Below are positions 44,362-57,759 of a DNA stretch of 64,000 bases, in pieces. The position numbers were made by a program, and so were the translations under genes. The notes beneath the pieces are model-generated. The model ran no database searches. It worked only from the letters and a program-made list of their open reading frames with translations, and had not been told where the DNA came from. Location of the stretch: positions 1 to 64,000 of the forward strand of contig CANJYE010000015.1 of the NCBI GenBank assembly GCA_947479055.1. The letters are read 5' to 3'. Numbering within the stretch: the first letter of the stretch is position 1; each line of letters starts with the position of its first letter. This DNA comes from Erythrobacteraceae bacterium (GTDB lineage Bacteria; Pseudomonadota; Alphaproteobacteria; Sphingomonadales; Sphingomonadaceae).

Positions 44362-46170
44362 TCAGATATCCTCGCGCGGGACATCCTGGAACTGGAGCGC
44401 CGCCAGCCTTGCATAAAGGCCGCCGGCAGCGGCCAGTTCGGCATGGGTGCCCTGCTCCACGATCCGGCCCTGGTCCATCACCACGATCCGGTCGGCGGCG
44501 CGGATGGTGGCGAGCCGGTGAGCGATGACCAGCGTCGTACGGGTGGCCATCAGCCGGTCCAGCGCATCCTGCACCAGCCGTTCGCTTTCGGCATCGAGCG
44601 CGCTGGTCGCTTCGTCCAGCAGCAGGATCGGCGCATCGCGCAGCAGCGCGCGGGCAATCGCCACCCGCTGACGCTGGCCGCCGGACAGCCGTGCCCCGCC
44701 TTCGCCCAGGAAGGTATCGAGACCTTCGGGCAGCGCGCGCAGGAAATCTTCGGCATTGGCGGCGCGGGCCGCGTCCCAGATCGCCTCGTCGCTGGCAGTC
44801 CAGTTGCCGTAGCGCAGATTGTCGCGGGCGTCGGCAGCAAACAACACGCCTTCCTGCGGCACCAGCGCGATCCGGTGGCGGATCGCGGCGGGATCGGCGC
44901 TGGTATATGGCACGCCGTCGATCCGGATGGTACCGGCATGCGGATCGTAAAACCGCTCTGCCAGCTGGAAGATGGTCGACTTGCCCGCACCTGACGGGCC
45001 GACGATCGCCACTGTCTCGCCCGGTTCGACCGCCAGACTGAAATCATGCAGCGCAGCAGCATCGGGCCGGGTCGGGTAGCGGAAAGTGACGTTCTGGAAC
45101 GCCAGGCCGCCACGCGGCGGCTCGGGCAGGGCCTGTGGGCGGGCTGGCGGGGCGATCTCGGGCCGGGCCTGCAAAAGTTCGTTGAGCCGCCCCGCCGCCC
45201 CTGCCGCCCGCAGCAGGTCGCCGTAGGTCTCGGTCAGCGCCCCGAGCGCGCCGGCAATCAATGCCCCGGTCAGGACGAAGGCAGCGATCGTGCCGCCGCT
45301 GATCGATCCGGTCGAAACGGCCATGGCTCCGCGCCACATCAGCACGGTGATCGCGCCGAAAATCAGGAAGATGACTATCGCCGTCATCACCGCGCGCAAC
45401 AGTATGCGGCGCTTGGCGGTGGCGAAAATCTGCTCGACCGCAACGGCGAAGCGATCCCGCTCGCGCCCTTCCTGGTTGAAGGCCTGCACCACTTTCATCG
45501 CGCCGAGCACTTCGGACACCATCGCGCCGACATCGGCCACCCGGTCCTGGCTGGTACGCGAGACCTTGCGCAGCCGCCGCCCGAACCAGGTGATCGGCAG
45601 GACGATCAGCGGAATCGCCACGAGCAGTCCGGCAGTGAGCCTTGGTGCAAGGAAGAACAGGTACGTGATGCCGCCCAGCCCGGTAATCGCGTTGCGCAAG
45701 GCAACCGAGACTGTCGTCCCCACCACCTGTTCGATGATCGCAGTGTCCGAGGTCATGCGCGAGGAGATTTCCTTGGGACTGTTTTCCTCGAAGAAACCCG
45801 GCGGCATGCGCAGCAGATTGGTCTGTACTCTCAAGCGGATGTCACCCACCACCCGTTCGCCCAGCCAGGACACGAAATAGAACCGCACCGCCGTTGCCAG
45901 ACCCAGCACGACCACGATCATCAGCAGATATTCGAAGGAGTTGTCGATGCTGGCCGGATCGGCATGGGGCCCGAAGGCCTTGTCGATGATCGTGCGGAAG
46001 CGGGCCGGAATGGCAATGGTCGCCGCCGAAGTGGTCAGCAGCGCGCCAAGGGCAATTGCCACCTGCCGGGGATACTTCAGCACTTCGCGCGCGATCATGC
46101 CCAATGGGCCGAGTGAACGGGCGGGTTGCGGAGCGGAATCGGACGGCGGAGGCGGGGGAGCAGCTACCAT
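44362..46170 (-). CDS. ABC exporter, fused membrane and ATPase domains (MsbA-like)
   Basis: A 602-residue half-transporter. A Pro-rich N-terminus precedes six transmembrane helices (about residues 35-320). The nucleotide-binding domain has Walker A GPSGAGKST, signature LSGGQRQRVAIARALL, Walker B ILLLDEATSALD and the switch His in VIAHRLATI. The family includes MsbA-type lipid and drug exporters. Lipid A flipping is not implied, because several paralogs of this class usually occur. It is divergent from phaZ across 177 bp. Confidence 0.92.
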   Translation of the reverse strand: MVAAPPPPPSDSAPQPARSLGPLGMIAREVLKYPRQVAIALGALLTTSAATIAIPARFRTIIDKAFGPHADPASIDNSFEYLLMIVVVLGLATAVRFYFVSWLGERVVGDIRLRVQTNLLRMPPGFFEENSPKEISSRMTSDTAIIEQVVGTTVSVALRNAITGLGGITYLFFLAPRLTAGLLVAIPLIVLPITWFGRRLRKVSRTSQDRVADVGAMVSEVLGAMKVVQAFNQEGRERDRFAVAVEQIFATAKRRILLRAVMTAIVIFLIFGAITVLMWRGAMAVSTGSISGGTIAAFVLTGALIAGALGALTETYGDLLRAAGAAGRLNELLQARPEIAPPARPQALPEPPRGGLAFQNVTFRYPTRPDAAALHDFSLAVEPGETVAIVGPSGAGKSTIFQLAERFYDPHAGTIRIDGVPYTSADPAAIRHRIALVPQEGVLFAADARDNLRYGNWTASDEAIWDAARAANAEDFLRALPEGLDTFLGEGGARLSGGQRQRVAIARALLRDAPILLLDEATSALDAESERLVQDALDRLMATRTTLVIAHRLATIRAADRIVVMDQGRIVEQGTHAELAAAGGLYARLAALQFQDVPREDI

Positions 46171-46247
46171 TTCGCGCGCCTAGGCATTCCTGCGTCGTTG
46201 CGCAACGGGCCGCAGCAGCGATGCGATGAACAACATTTCGCATTTTC

Positions 46248-46276
46248 TTGCACTGCAATGATTTTGCTGCATTGCA
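46248..46276. promoter_or_regulatory. TTGCA/TGCAA repeat cluster upstream of phaZ (candidate PhaR site)
   Basis: TTGCACTGCAA (46248-46258) is a perfect 11-bp palindrome, and TGCTGCATTGCA (46265-46276) follows seven bases later. A further TGCAA occurs near 46310. PhaR, the PHA-responsive repressor of alphaproteobacteria, binds TGC/GCA-rich repeats upstream of phasin and PHA genes. Assignment is by motif resemblance and by the downstream PHA depolymerase. Confidence 0.45.
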
Positions 46277-46347
46277 CCACACTCCGATTCACGGCAAGGT
46301 GCAACCATAGCGGCCCTCCGGGTCGATCCATCAGGGGAGCGCAGACC

Positions 46348-47592
46348 GTGCTTTACCATGCCTATGAATTGCAGCGCGCCTTGCTCAAGGGTGCCAGCGC
46401 CTGGGCCTCGATCGGGGCGGAAATGCTGTCCAACCCGCGCAATCCCATGGGTTATCTCGGGGTCGGGCCGGTCATGGCTTCAGCGCTGGACGTCTTCGCC
46501 CACGCTGCCGCGCCGCGCGGCAAGCCGCATTTCGGAATTGAAACCGTCGAAGTCGATGGCAAGTTTCATCGAGTCGATGAAACCATCGTCCTGCCCCGTC
46601 CGTTCGGATCGCTGCTGCGCTTCCGTCATGCTGGCTTGCCCAGGGATGCCCAGAAGTTGCTGATCGTCGCCCCGATGAGTGGCCATTATGCCACGCTACT
46701 GCGCGGCACGGTGGAACGACTGCTGGAGCGGCACGAGGTCTACATCACCGACTGGGCCGACGCGAAGATGGTGCCGCAAAGCGCCGGTCGCTTCGATCTG
46801 GACGATTACATCGACTATATCATCGAGTTCCTCGACCACATCGGTCCGGGCACGCATCTGCTTGCGGTGTGCCAGCCTTCGGTGCCCTCGCTGGCGGCAA
46901 CGGCAGTGATGGGGGCCAGCCGCCATCCCGCCCGCCCAGCCACGCTGACCATGATGGGCGGGCCGATCGACACCCGCTGTTCACCCACCGTCGTCAACGA
47001 AATGGCAAAGCAGCGCCCACTCGCCTGGTTCCGCAACAATGTGATCGCGACGGTCCCGCTGCAATATGCGGGTGCCGGGCGGCGGGTCTATCCGGGCTTC
47101 CTCCAGCTCGCCAGCTTCATGAGCATGAACCTGGGCAACCATCTGATGAGCCATTACGAGCTGTTCAAGCATATGGTAGTCGGCGATGGCGAAAGTGCCT
47201 CTGCGACCAAGAAGTTCTACGAGGAATATCGTTCGGTCTGCGACATGACCGGCGAATTCTACCTCCAGACGGTGGAACACGTCTTCCAGAACCATTCACT
47301 GCCCAAGGGCGAACTGGTCCATCGCGGCACGCCGGTCGATCTCGGCGCGATCACCGACACCGCGATCCTGGCGATCGAGGGCGAGCGGGATGATATCTCG
47401 GGCCTGGGCCAGACCCGCGCCGCGCTGGACCTCGCCACCGGCCTGGCGGAAGAACGCAAGAAATATCATATGGCGATGGAAGTCGGCCATTACGGCATCT
47501 TCAACGGCAGCAAATGGCGCAATCGCATCGCACCGGTGGTGGAAGAATGGCTGGTCACCCATGCACGGGCGCGGTTGCAGGCTGTCGCCTGA
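46348..47592 (+). CDS. phaZ: Intracellular polyhydroxyalkanoate depolymerase
   Basis: A 414-residue alpha/beta hydrolase of the PhaZ1 type. It mobilises native PHB granules to 3-hydroxybutyrate. Instead of the lipase GxSxG it has the hallmark VCQPSVP box with a cysteine nucleophile. YITDWADAKMVP, the acid in AILAIEGERDDISG and the catalytic His in VGHYGIFNGSKWR are present. It starts at GTG 46348 after AGGGGAGC (reads MLYHAYELQRALL). TTGCA-type repeats upstream may be PhaR operators. It converges with a MaoC hydratase gene. Confidence 0.95.
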   Translation: MLYHAYELQRALLKGASAWASIGAEMLSNPRNPMGYLGVGPVMASALDVFAHAAAPRGKPHFGIETVEVDGKFHRVDETIVLPRPFGSLLRFRHAGLPRDAQKLLIVAPMSGHYATLLRGTVERLLERHEVYITDWADAKMVPQSAGRFDLDDYIDYIIEFLDHIGPGTHLLAVCQPSVPSLAATAVMGASRHPARPATLTMMGGPIDTRCSPTVVNEMAKQRPLAWFRNNVIATVPLQYAGAGRRVYPGFLQLASFMSMNLGNHLMSHYELFKHMVVGDGESASATKKFYEEYRSVCDMTGEFYLQTVEHVFQNHSLPKGELVHRGTPVDLGAITDTAILAIEGERDDISGLGQTRAALDLATGLAEERKKYHMAMEVGHYGIFNGSKWRNRIAPVVEEWLVTHARARLQAVA

Positions 47593-47621
47593 TTCAGGGC
47601 CCCTGATTCAGTATATTTGCG

Positions 47622-48083
47622 TCAAAAACGCCAGAGCATCATCCATTCGCACAGGAGCGCGGGGGTTTCGTGCCCTTCGATCTCCACGACCATTTCGCGC
47701 GTTTCCAGCCATTCGCCGGGCCGTTTCTCCACCAGCGACAAGGCGCGGAACCTCGCCCGCACCCGGCTGCCGACAGGAACGGGCGCAAGGAAGCGCAGGC
47801 GATCGGTCCCGTAATTGAGGCCGTATTGCTGCCCCGCAGGTTCCGGCAAGTCGGCGGTGGCCATGAATGCCGTCATCAGTGAGAGCGTAAAGAAGCCATG
47901 GGCGATGGTAGTGCCAAACGGCGTATCCTTCGCGCGTTCGGGATCAACATGGATGAACAGGTGATCGTGGGCAAGGTCGGCGAAGCGATCGATGCGCTGC
48001 TGGTCGATCAGTTCCCAGTCGGACACGCCGATGGTTTGGCCCGCCATGGCCGCAAGTTCATCCAGCGTCACGATACTTGTCAT
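47622..48083 (-). CDS. MaoC-family (R)-specific enoyl-CoA hydratase-like protein
   Basis: A 153-residue hot-dog fold protein. The hydratase-2 motif is recognisable as RFADLAHDHLFIHVDPERAKDTPFGTTIAHGFFTLSL, with the catalytic Asp/His pair in the DH...H region. RLRFLAPVPVGSRVRARF is a conserved family strand. Members hydrate trans-2-enoyl-CoA to (R)-3-hydroxyacyl-CoA and can feed PHA synthesis (PhaJ). Its tail-to-tail position with phaZ fits a link to PHA turnover but does not prove it. Confidence 0.9.
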   Translation of the reverse strand: MTSIVTLDELAAMAGQTIGVSDWELIDQQRIDRFADLAHDHLFIHVDPERAKDTPFGTTIAHGFFTLSLMTAFMATADLPEPAGQQYGLNYGTDRLRFLAPVPVGSRVRARFRALSLVEKRPGEWLETREMVVEIEGHETPALLCEWMMLWRF

Positions 48084-48098
48084 CGCCCATCCGATCCT

Positions 48099-49496
48099 TC
48101 AGTGCCCGTCTGCATTTGCCCGACCAAGGAGGTCAGGACAAGGCGGAGACCGGGACGGGAGAGGGTGGCCCCGCCGCTTCGCGCGGTCAGGCGCGTCCAG
48201 CCGGTGCAGGTAGCTCCACAGCGCGCATTGCAGCCCGATCAGCATGTAGACGAACGGCTGAAAGGCGATGCCGACGAAGAACGAGCCAAGCAGATAGACG
48301 AACTGCCCCTGCTGCAGTGCCGTCGCCAGCGGGGCCTGCCACTGGTGGTCCGGCCCCTCGCGCTTCGACCAGCGCCGGCGGAGCAGTTCCATCTGCCAGA
48401 TGCCGAGGCCCTGCAACAGCAGCCACATGGCGAGGCCCGGCCAGCCCTGTTCGCCCAGCATCTCGAAATAGCTGGAATGATAGGCGCGGCCCTTGTCGGT
48501 CATCTTCTGGGTTTCAACCACGGTCGTGCTGCCAATAGTCTTGGCGGTCTGTGTTTCGAAGGTCAGCTCGTCACCGAGATAGGCGTTGAAGCCGCCGCCC
48601 ATCGGGTGGGACTTCACATAGTCGAGCGTCCACTGCCACACCGCGATGCGGGTAGAGGCGGACTGGTCGGACTTGTGCGATTCAATCGTGCTCATCCGTT
48701 CGGTGAAGCTCTTGGGCAGGAACGGCACTGCTACCAACAGGCCAATCCCGGCGAGGGCAGCATAGAGGAACTTGTTCTTCACGCTGCGCATCATCAGCAC
48801 GCCCAGCAAGCCGATGCAAAGCAATCCGGTCCGGGCCTCTGTGCCGACCGGGATAAGCATCGCCGCAAAGATCAGGGCGGCGGCGAACAGCTTGACCCGC
48901 CAGTCGGGCGGAAAGACCGTGCCGTGCTTCGCCAGCCACAGGATCAGCGGGATCACCGCCACGGCCACGCAGGAAATGATCGAATCCTCGTAAAGTCCGC
49001 TGTCATCCCGGACCATGAAGGTCAGCGTGCCATAGCCCCCGCCGGCCAGCGCCGTCTTGAGTCCGCCGTTGATGATGATCGCCCCGACCGACAGGACCAT
49101 CACCAGCACCGCACCTTCCAGCCGCAACCGGGTGGTGAGCGTCAGCGGCAGGAAGGTAGCGAACACCAGCGCCTTCCAGACCCAAGCCCATTTCTCGGCC
49201 GCTTCCACCGGGAAATCGGCGGTCAGCGTGGTCACCCCGCAATAGACCAGCAGCAACACCATCAGCCCCTGGCGGAAGGTAAACCGCCCGCCTTCCTTCC
49301 GATCGACCAGCACCCAGCCCGCAAAGGCAGCCAGGAAGGCCACAAACGAAACAGGCAGTGCTGCCATCAGCGACCAGCCGATCTTCTGCGGCGCGACGAT
49401 ATCGACGTAGAGATAGGTCAGAACCCACACGAAGGGATGCCGCACGCCCATCAGCATCAGCAAGCCGAAGAAGCAGAGAAGGAAGAAATCAAGCAC
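48099..49496 (-). CDS. Exosortase A-associated O-glycosylation ligase (Wzy/WaaL-like, DUF5935)
   Basis: A 465-residue polytopic membrane protein with about ten hydrophobic segments. The N-terminal DUF5935-like part reads VLDFFLLCFFGLLMLMGVRHPFVW, then VDIVAPQKIGWSL. The WaaL-like ligase loop has TEARTGLLCIGLLG and RIAVWQWTLDYVKSHPMGGGFNAYLG. This matches the 'putative O-glycosylation ligase, exosortase A system-associated' family. It starts at GTG 49496 after GGGGCAG. A small membrane-protein frame overlaps its start by eight bases. A divergent XrtA-associated glycosyltransferase follows. Confidence 0.9.
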   Translation of the reverse strand: MLDFFLLCFFGLLMLMGVRHPFVWVLTYLYVDIVAPQKIGWSLMAALPVSFVAFLAAFAGWVLVDRKEGGRFTFRQGLMVLLLVYCGVTTLTADFPVEAAEKWAWVWKALVFATFLPLTLTTRLRLEGAVLVMVLSVGAIIINGGLKTALAGGGYGTLTFMVRDDSGLYEDSIISCVAVAVIPLILWLAKHGTVFPPDWRVKLFAAALIFAAMLIPVGTEARTGLLCIGLLGVLMMRSVKNKFLYAALAGIGLLVAVPFLPKSFTERMSTIESHKSDQSASTRIAVWQWTLDYVKSHPMGGGFNAYLGDELTFETQTAKTIGSTTVVETQKMTDKGRAYHSSYFEMLGEQGWPGLAMWLLLQGLGIWQMELLRRRWSKREGPDHQWQAPLATALQQGQFVYLLGSFFVGIAFQPFVYMLIGLQCALWSYLHRLDAPDRAKRRGHPLPSRSPPCPDLLGRANADGH

Positions 49497-49662
49497 CGGG
49501 CTGCCCCTGCCCGGAAGGTTTGTCCGGCTCACCCCGGCGCTGCCGCCTGGGTTTGCGGCCGGTGCCTTCACCCGCGACGTCGAGATCCTCACGCATCAGC
49601 AGCCGCACGATCGCGATCGCGATCAGGCCATGCGTCAGGAACAGGGAAAAGATGTCGATCAA
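49489..49662 (-). CDS. Small single-pass membrane protein next to the XrtA ligase
   Basis: A 57-codon frame starting at TTG 49662 reads (M)IDIFSLFLTHGLIAIAIVR, then LLMREDLDVAGE and a very basic, Pro/Gln-rich tail. It has one hydrophobic helix and a charged cytosolic tail. Its stop lies eight bases inside the ligase start, implying translational coupling. No ATG is available and no strong RBS precedes the TTG, so the start is uncertain. The hydrophobic-then-LLMREDLD pattern reads like conserved coding sequence. Confidence 0.5.
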   Translation of the reverse strand: MIDIFSLFLTHGLIAIAIVRLLMREDLDVAGEGTGRKPRRQRRGEPDKPSGQGQPGA

Positions 49663-49756
49663 GCTGGCTCGCCCGGCGCAATGGTCTGGTCCTGCGGGAC
49701 TTAGCAGCGGCCGGTTGACGCCCCGTTAAGCTTGTCGTGCCATTCGTGTCCTTGCC

Positions 49757-51031
49757 ATGAGCCGGATCCTGCACATCCTTGACCACTCGCTGCCGCTGCA
49801 CAGCGGCTACACCTTCCGCACCCGCGCCATCCTTACGGCGCAACAGGCGGCAGGCCATGAAATTCGCGGCATCACCGGCCTGCGCCAAATGGCCGACGGG
49901 CCGGAATGCGAAGAAGTGGATGGCCTGACCTTTCATCGCACCCGCATCCCCAAATCACCGCGCAAGGGAGCAGGCCTGCCCGGCCTGCGCGAATGGCAGG
50001 AGATCAACGCGCTGGCCGGAGCGATCGAGGAGTTGTGCCTGCGCTGGCGGCCTGAAATCCTCCACGCCCATTCCCCGGCACTTTGCGGGATGGCCGCGCT
50101 AAAGGCCTCGCGCCGTCTCGGCATTCCGCTGGTCTATGAAATTCGTGCCTTCTGGGAGGACGCGGCGGTCGGCAACGGCACCGGCAGCGAGGGCTCGCTC
50201 AAATATCGTCTGACCCGCGCGCTCGAAAGCCGTGTCGTGGCGGAGTCCGACGCGGTGATGACAATCTGCCACGGGCTGCGTGACGACCTGATCGCGCGCA
50301 GTGTACCGCCAGGCAAGATCGGGATCATGCCCAATGGGGTCGACCTTCAGCTGTTCGGCACGCCTGTACCAAGGGATCCCGCGCTGGCACGCGAACTGGG
50401 CCTCGGCGATGGACCGGTGATCGGCTTCATCGGCAGCTTCTATGATTACGAAGGGATCGACGATCTGATCGCGGCCATGCCCGCGCTGATCGCCGCGCAT
50501 CCCGAAGCACGGCTGCTGCTGGTCGGCGGCGGGCCCATGACCGGGCGCTTGCAGGCGCAGGCCGATTCCAGCCCGGCCAGTCCGGCAATCCGCTTTGTCG
50601 GGCGCGTACCGCACGACCAGGTCGAGCGCTATTACGCGCTGGCTGACATCATGGCCTATCCGCGCAAGGCCAGCCGGCTGACCAATCTGGTCACCCCGCT
50701 CAAGCCGCTGGAGGCGATGGCGCAGGGCAAGTTGGTCGCCGCTGCCAATGTCGGTGGGCATCGTGAACTGATGACCGACGGCGTGACCGGCGTGCTGTTT
50801 GCTCCCGACGACCCCCCTGCCTGCGCCGCTGCCCTGACCGGCCTGCTTGACCGCCGGGAACGCTGGGACGCCATCCGCCACGCTGCCCGCACCCATGTCG
50901 AGCAGAACCACGACTGGGCCCGTAATGTGCGTCGTTATCAAGACGTTTACCAAACGCTGCTAGGCAAAGTCCCTGATATCCGGCTCCCCCGGGCAGAACT
51001 AACGCACGGGGCGATCCGGAAACGAGGTTGA
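49757..51031 (+). CDS. XrtA/PEP-CTERM-associated glycosyltransferase (GT4 family)
   Basis: A 424-residue GT-B glycosyltransferase. MSRILHILDHSLPLHSGYTFRTRAIL is the diagnostic opening of the 'exosortase A system-associated glycosyltransferase' family (TIGR04063 type). LHAHSPALCGMAALKASRR, LVYEIRAFWEDAAV, GIMPNGVDLQLF and the C-terminal nucleotide-sugar motif ADIMAYPRKASRLTNLVTPLKPLEAMA (the E-x7-E region) follow. It likely builds an extracellular polysaccharide or glycan exported with the XrtA system. The following gene begins within four bases of its stop. Confidence 0.92.
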   Translation: MSRILHILDHSLPLHSGYTFRTRAILTAQQAAGHEIRGITGLRQMADGPECEEVDGLTFHRTRIPKSPRKGAGLPGLREWQEINALAGAIEELCLRWRPEILHAHSPALCGMAALKASRRLGIPLVYEIRAFWEDAAVGNGTGSEGSLKYRLTRALESRVVAESDAVMTICHGLRDDLIARSVPPGKIGIMPNGVDLQLFGTPVPRDPALARELGLGDGPVIGFIGSFYDYEGIDDLIAAMPALIAAHPEARLLLVGGGPMTGRLQAQADSSPASPAIRFVGRVPHDQVERYYALADIMAYPRKASRLTNLVTPLKPLEAMAQGKLVAAANVGGHRELMTDGVTGVLFAPDDPPACAAALTGLLDRRERWDAIRHAARTHVEQNHDWARNVRRYQDVYQTLLGKVPDIRLPRAELTHGAIRKRG

Positions 51032-51048
51032 ACAGGGGTAAGAAAAGC

Positions 51049-52827
51049 GTGGGCCAATTGAAAAGCAAGGCCGGTTCCGGCAAGCCCAAACAGGCGACGC
51101 CGATCAGTTCGCACCGGTTTTTCCCGGCGATCGTGGCGCTCTGGTTTGCGGCGCTTTTCGGTCTGGGCAGCTTGGTCCTGCCGGCTGCCCTGTTCGACGA
51201 GATCGCCTCCGCAAGCCATATCGGCGCTCTGATTCCGGCCATGGCGCCCCCGCTGGGTCTGACCGCGCGGATGTTGATTGCTCTGGCTGCAGCGGTCGGC
51301 GGGACAATGGCCGGCCTTTGGCTTGCCCGCAAGGTCGTGGCGGCACAGGCTGTCGCCCCGATCCGTCGCCGGGATCCGGCCGGATCGAGTCGGCAGCCCC
51401 GCAATGATTATTTTGCCGATCCCGGCACGCGCCGCCCGCTTTCCGCCAGCGAGGACCTCCACCTCGATTCGCTCGACAGCGAGGCTCCGTTCGTAGGCGA
51501 TGACAACGCCAATCGCCGCAGAGGCCTGGCCACGACCGAGGAAAGCGGGCTGAGCAATTGGCTGAGGCCGCTGTCGGTGTCCCTGCCCGGCGAGGGCGAA
51601 GGGCTCGATTACATGTCGGCCAGCCATATTCACGGCACCCGCGCCGATCGCAGGAACGAAGCGCTGGAACTGGATGCCTTCGCGCTGGCAGAGCCCGAAC
51701 CGGCCCTGGAGCCCGCGCCCGCCCCCTTCGCCGCACAGGAGCCGGCGCAGATGGCGCCGCAAGGACACGACGCTCTCCCCCGATCCGAACTCGCTCCCGC
51801 TGAACAGGCGCAAGTCTTCATCGCACCGGCGAGCCCGCGCGAGGCGCGGGCACCGGCCGCTCAAACAGCGCCGGAATGCCGACCGGAAAGCGGGGATGAC
51901 ATGACAAGACCACACCTGCCCTTTGCGCCACCCGTCGCCATTCCGGCCGAAGTCGCGGAAATGTCGGGCATGCAGCAGGCACCGGCCAGCCAGCAGGCCG
52001 TGCCGGTTGAGCTGCACGCACTGGCCAACCTCGATATCGGCGAACTGTCCGAACGGTTGCACGCGGCGATCGCGGCGCGCAGGCAGTTGCGCAAGGCCGC
52101 CCCCTTCATTGCCGAAACGCCGATCGCCGAAGACGGCGGCGTGCAATCCTATTTTGGCCCTGTGACATCGGCAGTTCCGGCTGACTCAGCCGCGACGAGC
52201 GATGAATGCGCGCCGCTCTCGCTGGCATCGACCATCCCGGCAGCGCTGCGTCCGATCGACTTCGGCGAATTCGACGAGGACGAGGATGTGGCGGGCTTGT
52301 CGAGCCTGCGGCTGCACACACGCCCGAAGCAAGGAAATGCCGGGCCGCTCACGCAGGATTATTTTTTGCCTGACGCCGCCGACGATGAGGCATTCGGGGA
52401 TGATGGCTACGAAGCAATCGACGACGAGGAAGATCGGGATAGCGCCAGCTACAGCTCGCTCCTCACCATGAAGAACCCCTTTGCGCCGAAGGCCGAATAC
52501 ATCCGGATCGACGAACCCCAGCCGGAATATGGCGAGATCGAACCCGCGGTCGTGTTCCCGGGCCAGGATGCCCGCCGCAACCAGGTGTTTTCTGCCATGG
52601 CCGAATCCGACCCCTTCGCCGATGCGGCACCGGTCCAGCCCGATCTTCCGGCCTTCACCCGTCAGGATGCCCGATCGGCCGCGCCCAGCCCATTGCGCCC
52701 GTTTGATCCGCTGCCGAATGCCGCAGTCGGTGCGACACCGGAGGCAGCCGCGGTTGATCCGATGGAAACCGAACGCGCGTTGCGCGCTGCGCTTGCCACG
52801 CTTCAGAAGATGAGTGGCGCGGCCTGA
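51049..52827 (+). CDS. Hypothetical membrane protein with long acidic low-complexity region (592 aa)
   Basis: Two hydrophobic helices near the N-terminus (FFPAIVALWFAALFGLGSLVL and LTARMLIALAAAVGGTMAGLWL) anchor about 480 residues of mostly disordered, acidic and Pro/Ala-rich sequence. That region contains recurring NDYFADPG / QSYFGPV / QDYFLPDA motifs and ends ALRAALATLQKMSGAA. I know no family. The start is GTG 51049 (AGGGG ten bases upstream); a TTG at 51028 overlaps the glycosyltransferase stop. Coupling to that gene suggests a scaffold or accessory role in the XrtA glycan pathway. Confidence 0.75.
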   Translation: MGQLKSKAGSGKPKQATPISSHRFFPAIVALWFAALFGLGSLVLPAALFDEIASASHIGALIPAMAPPLGLTARMLIALAAAVGGTMAGLWLARKVVAAQAVAPIRRRDPAGSSRQPRNDYFADPGTRRPLSASEDLHLDSLDSEAPFVGDDNANRRRGLATTEESGLSNWLRPLSVSLPGEGEGLDYMSASHIHGTRADRRNEALELDAFALAEPEPALEPAPAPFAAQEPAQMAPQGHDALPRSELAPAEQAQVFIAPASPREARAPAAQTAPECRPESGDDMTRPHLPFAPPVAIPAEVAEMSGMQQAPASQQAVPVELHALANLDIGELSERLHAAIAARRQLRKAAPFIAETPIAEDGGVQSYFGPVTSAVPADSAATSDECAPLSLASTIPAALRPIDFGEFDEDEDVAGLSSLRLHTRPKQGNAGPLTQDYFLPDAADDEAFGDDGYEAIDDEEDRDSASYSSLLTMKNPFAPKAEYIRIDEPQPEYGEIEPAVVFPGQDARRNQVFSAMAESDPFADAAPVQPDLPAFTRQDARSAAPSPLRPFDPLPNAAVGATPEAAAVDPMETERALRAALATLQKMSGAA

Positions 52828-52906
52828 CCGTCGCGGCCAGCGCCGCAGTACTATCACCGCTGCGGGGAGGCGGAAGTTGATCACCCCCGCCCCCGCCAGT
52901 GCTTGA

Positions 52907-52925
52907 CGGCCGGGCCACCCGGCCG
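52907..52925. terminator. GC hairpin between the 592-aa gene and gltB
   Basis: CGGCCGGG (52907-52914) pairs with CCCGGCCG (52918-52925) around CCA, about 80 bp after the stop. It lacks a T-run. The remaining 52828-53105 gap shows no gene I can support; gltB promoter elements are not obvious. Confidence 0.4.
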
Positions 52926-53105
52926 GACAATCCAGCTGCCAAATCGCGCTTCGCGGTTGCAATAATCCCATTCCGTCGCCATGGGTCCCGTTCGCGCTCC
53001 CACAGCTGCATTATGCGGCCGGGTGAGTCGCGCATTTCTGCCGGTAGGAGGCACGCAAGTGGTGCGGTGCGGCCTTTCCGGCCACTGACAGGATGGATTT
53101 CTTAG

Positions 53106-57746
<4,641 letters not shown>

Positions 57747-57759
57747 GGGTTACGCAATC

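Noticed and set aside
47593-47621. Near-palindrome around TCAGGGCCCCTGA between phaZ and the MaoC gene
   Set aside because: Too short, with no loop or T-run; not enough for a terminator call.
52881-52979. Minus-strand 31-codon frame (MATEWDYCNREARF...) upstream of gltB
   Set aside because: Trp-rich and superficially coding-like, but it lacks a well-placed RBS and its C-terminal half is just the GC hairpin at 52907-52925. Worth a conservation check but not reportable.
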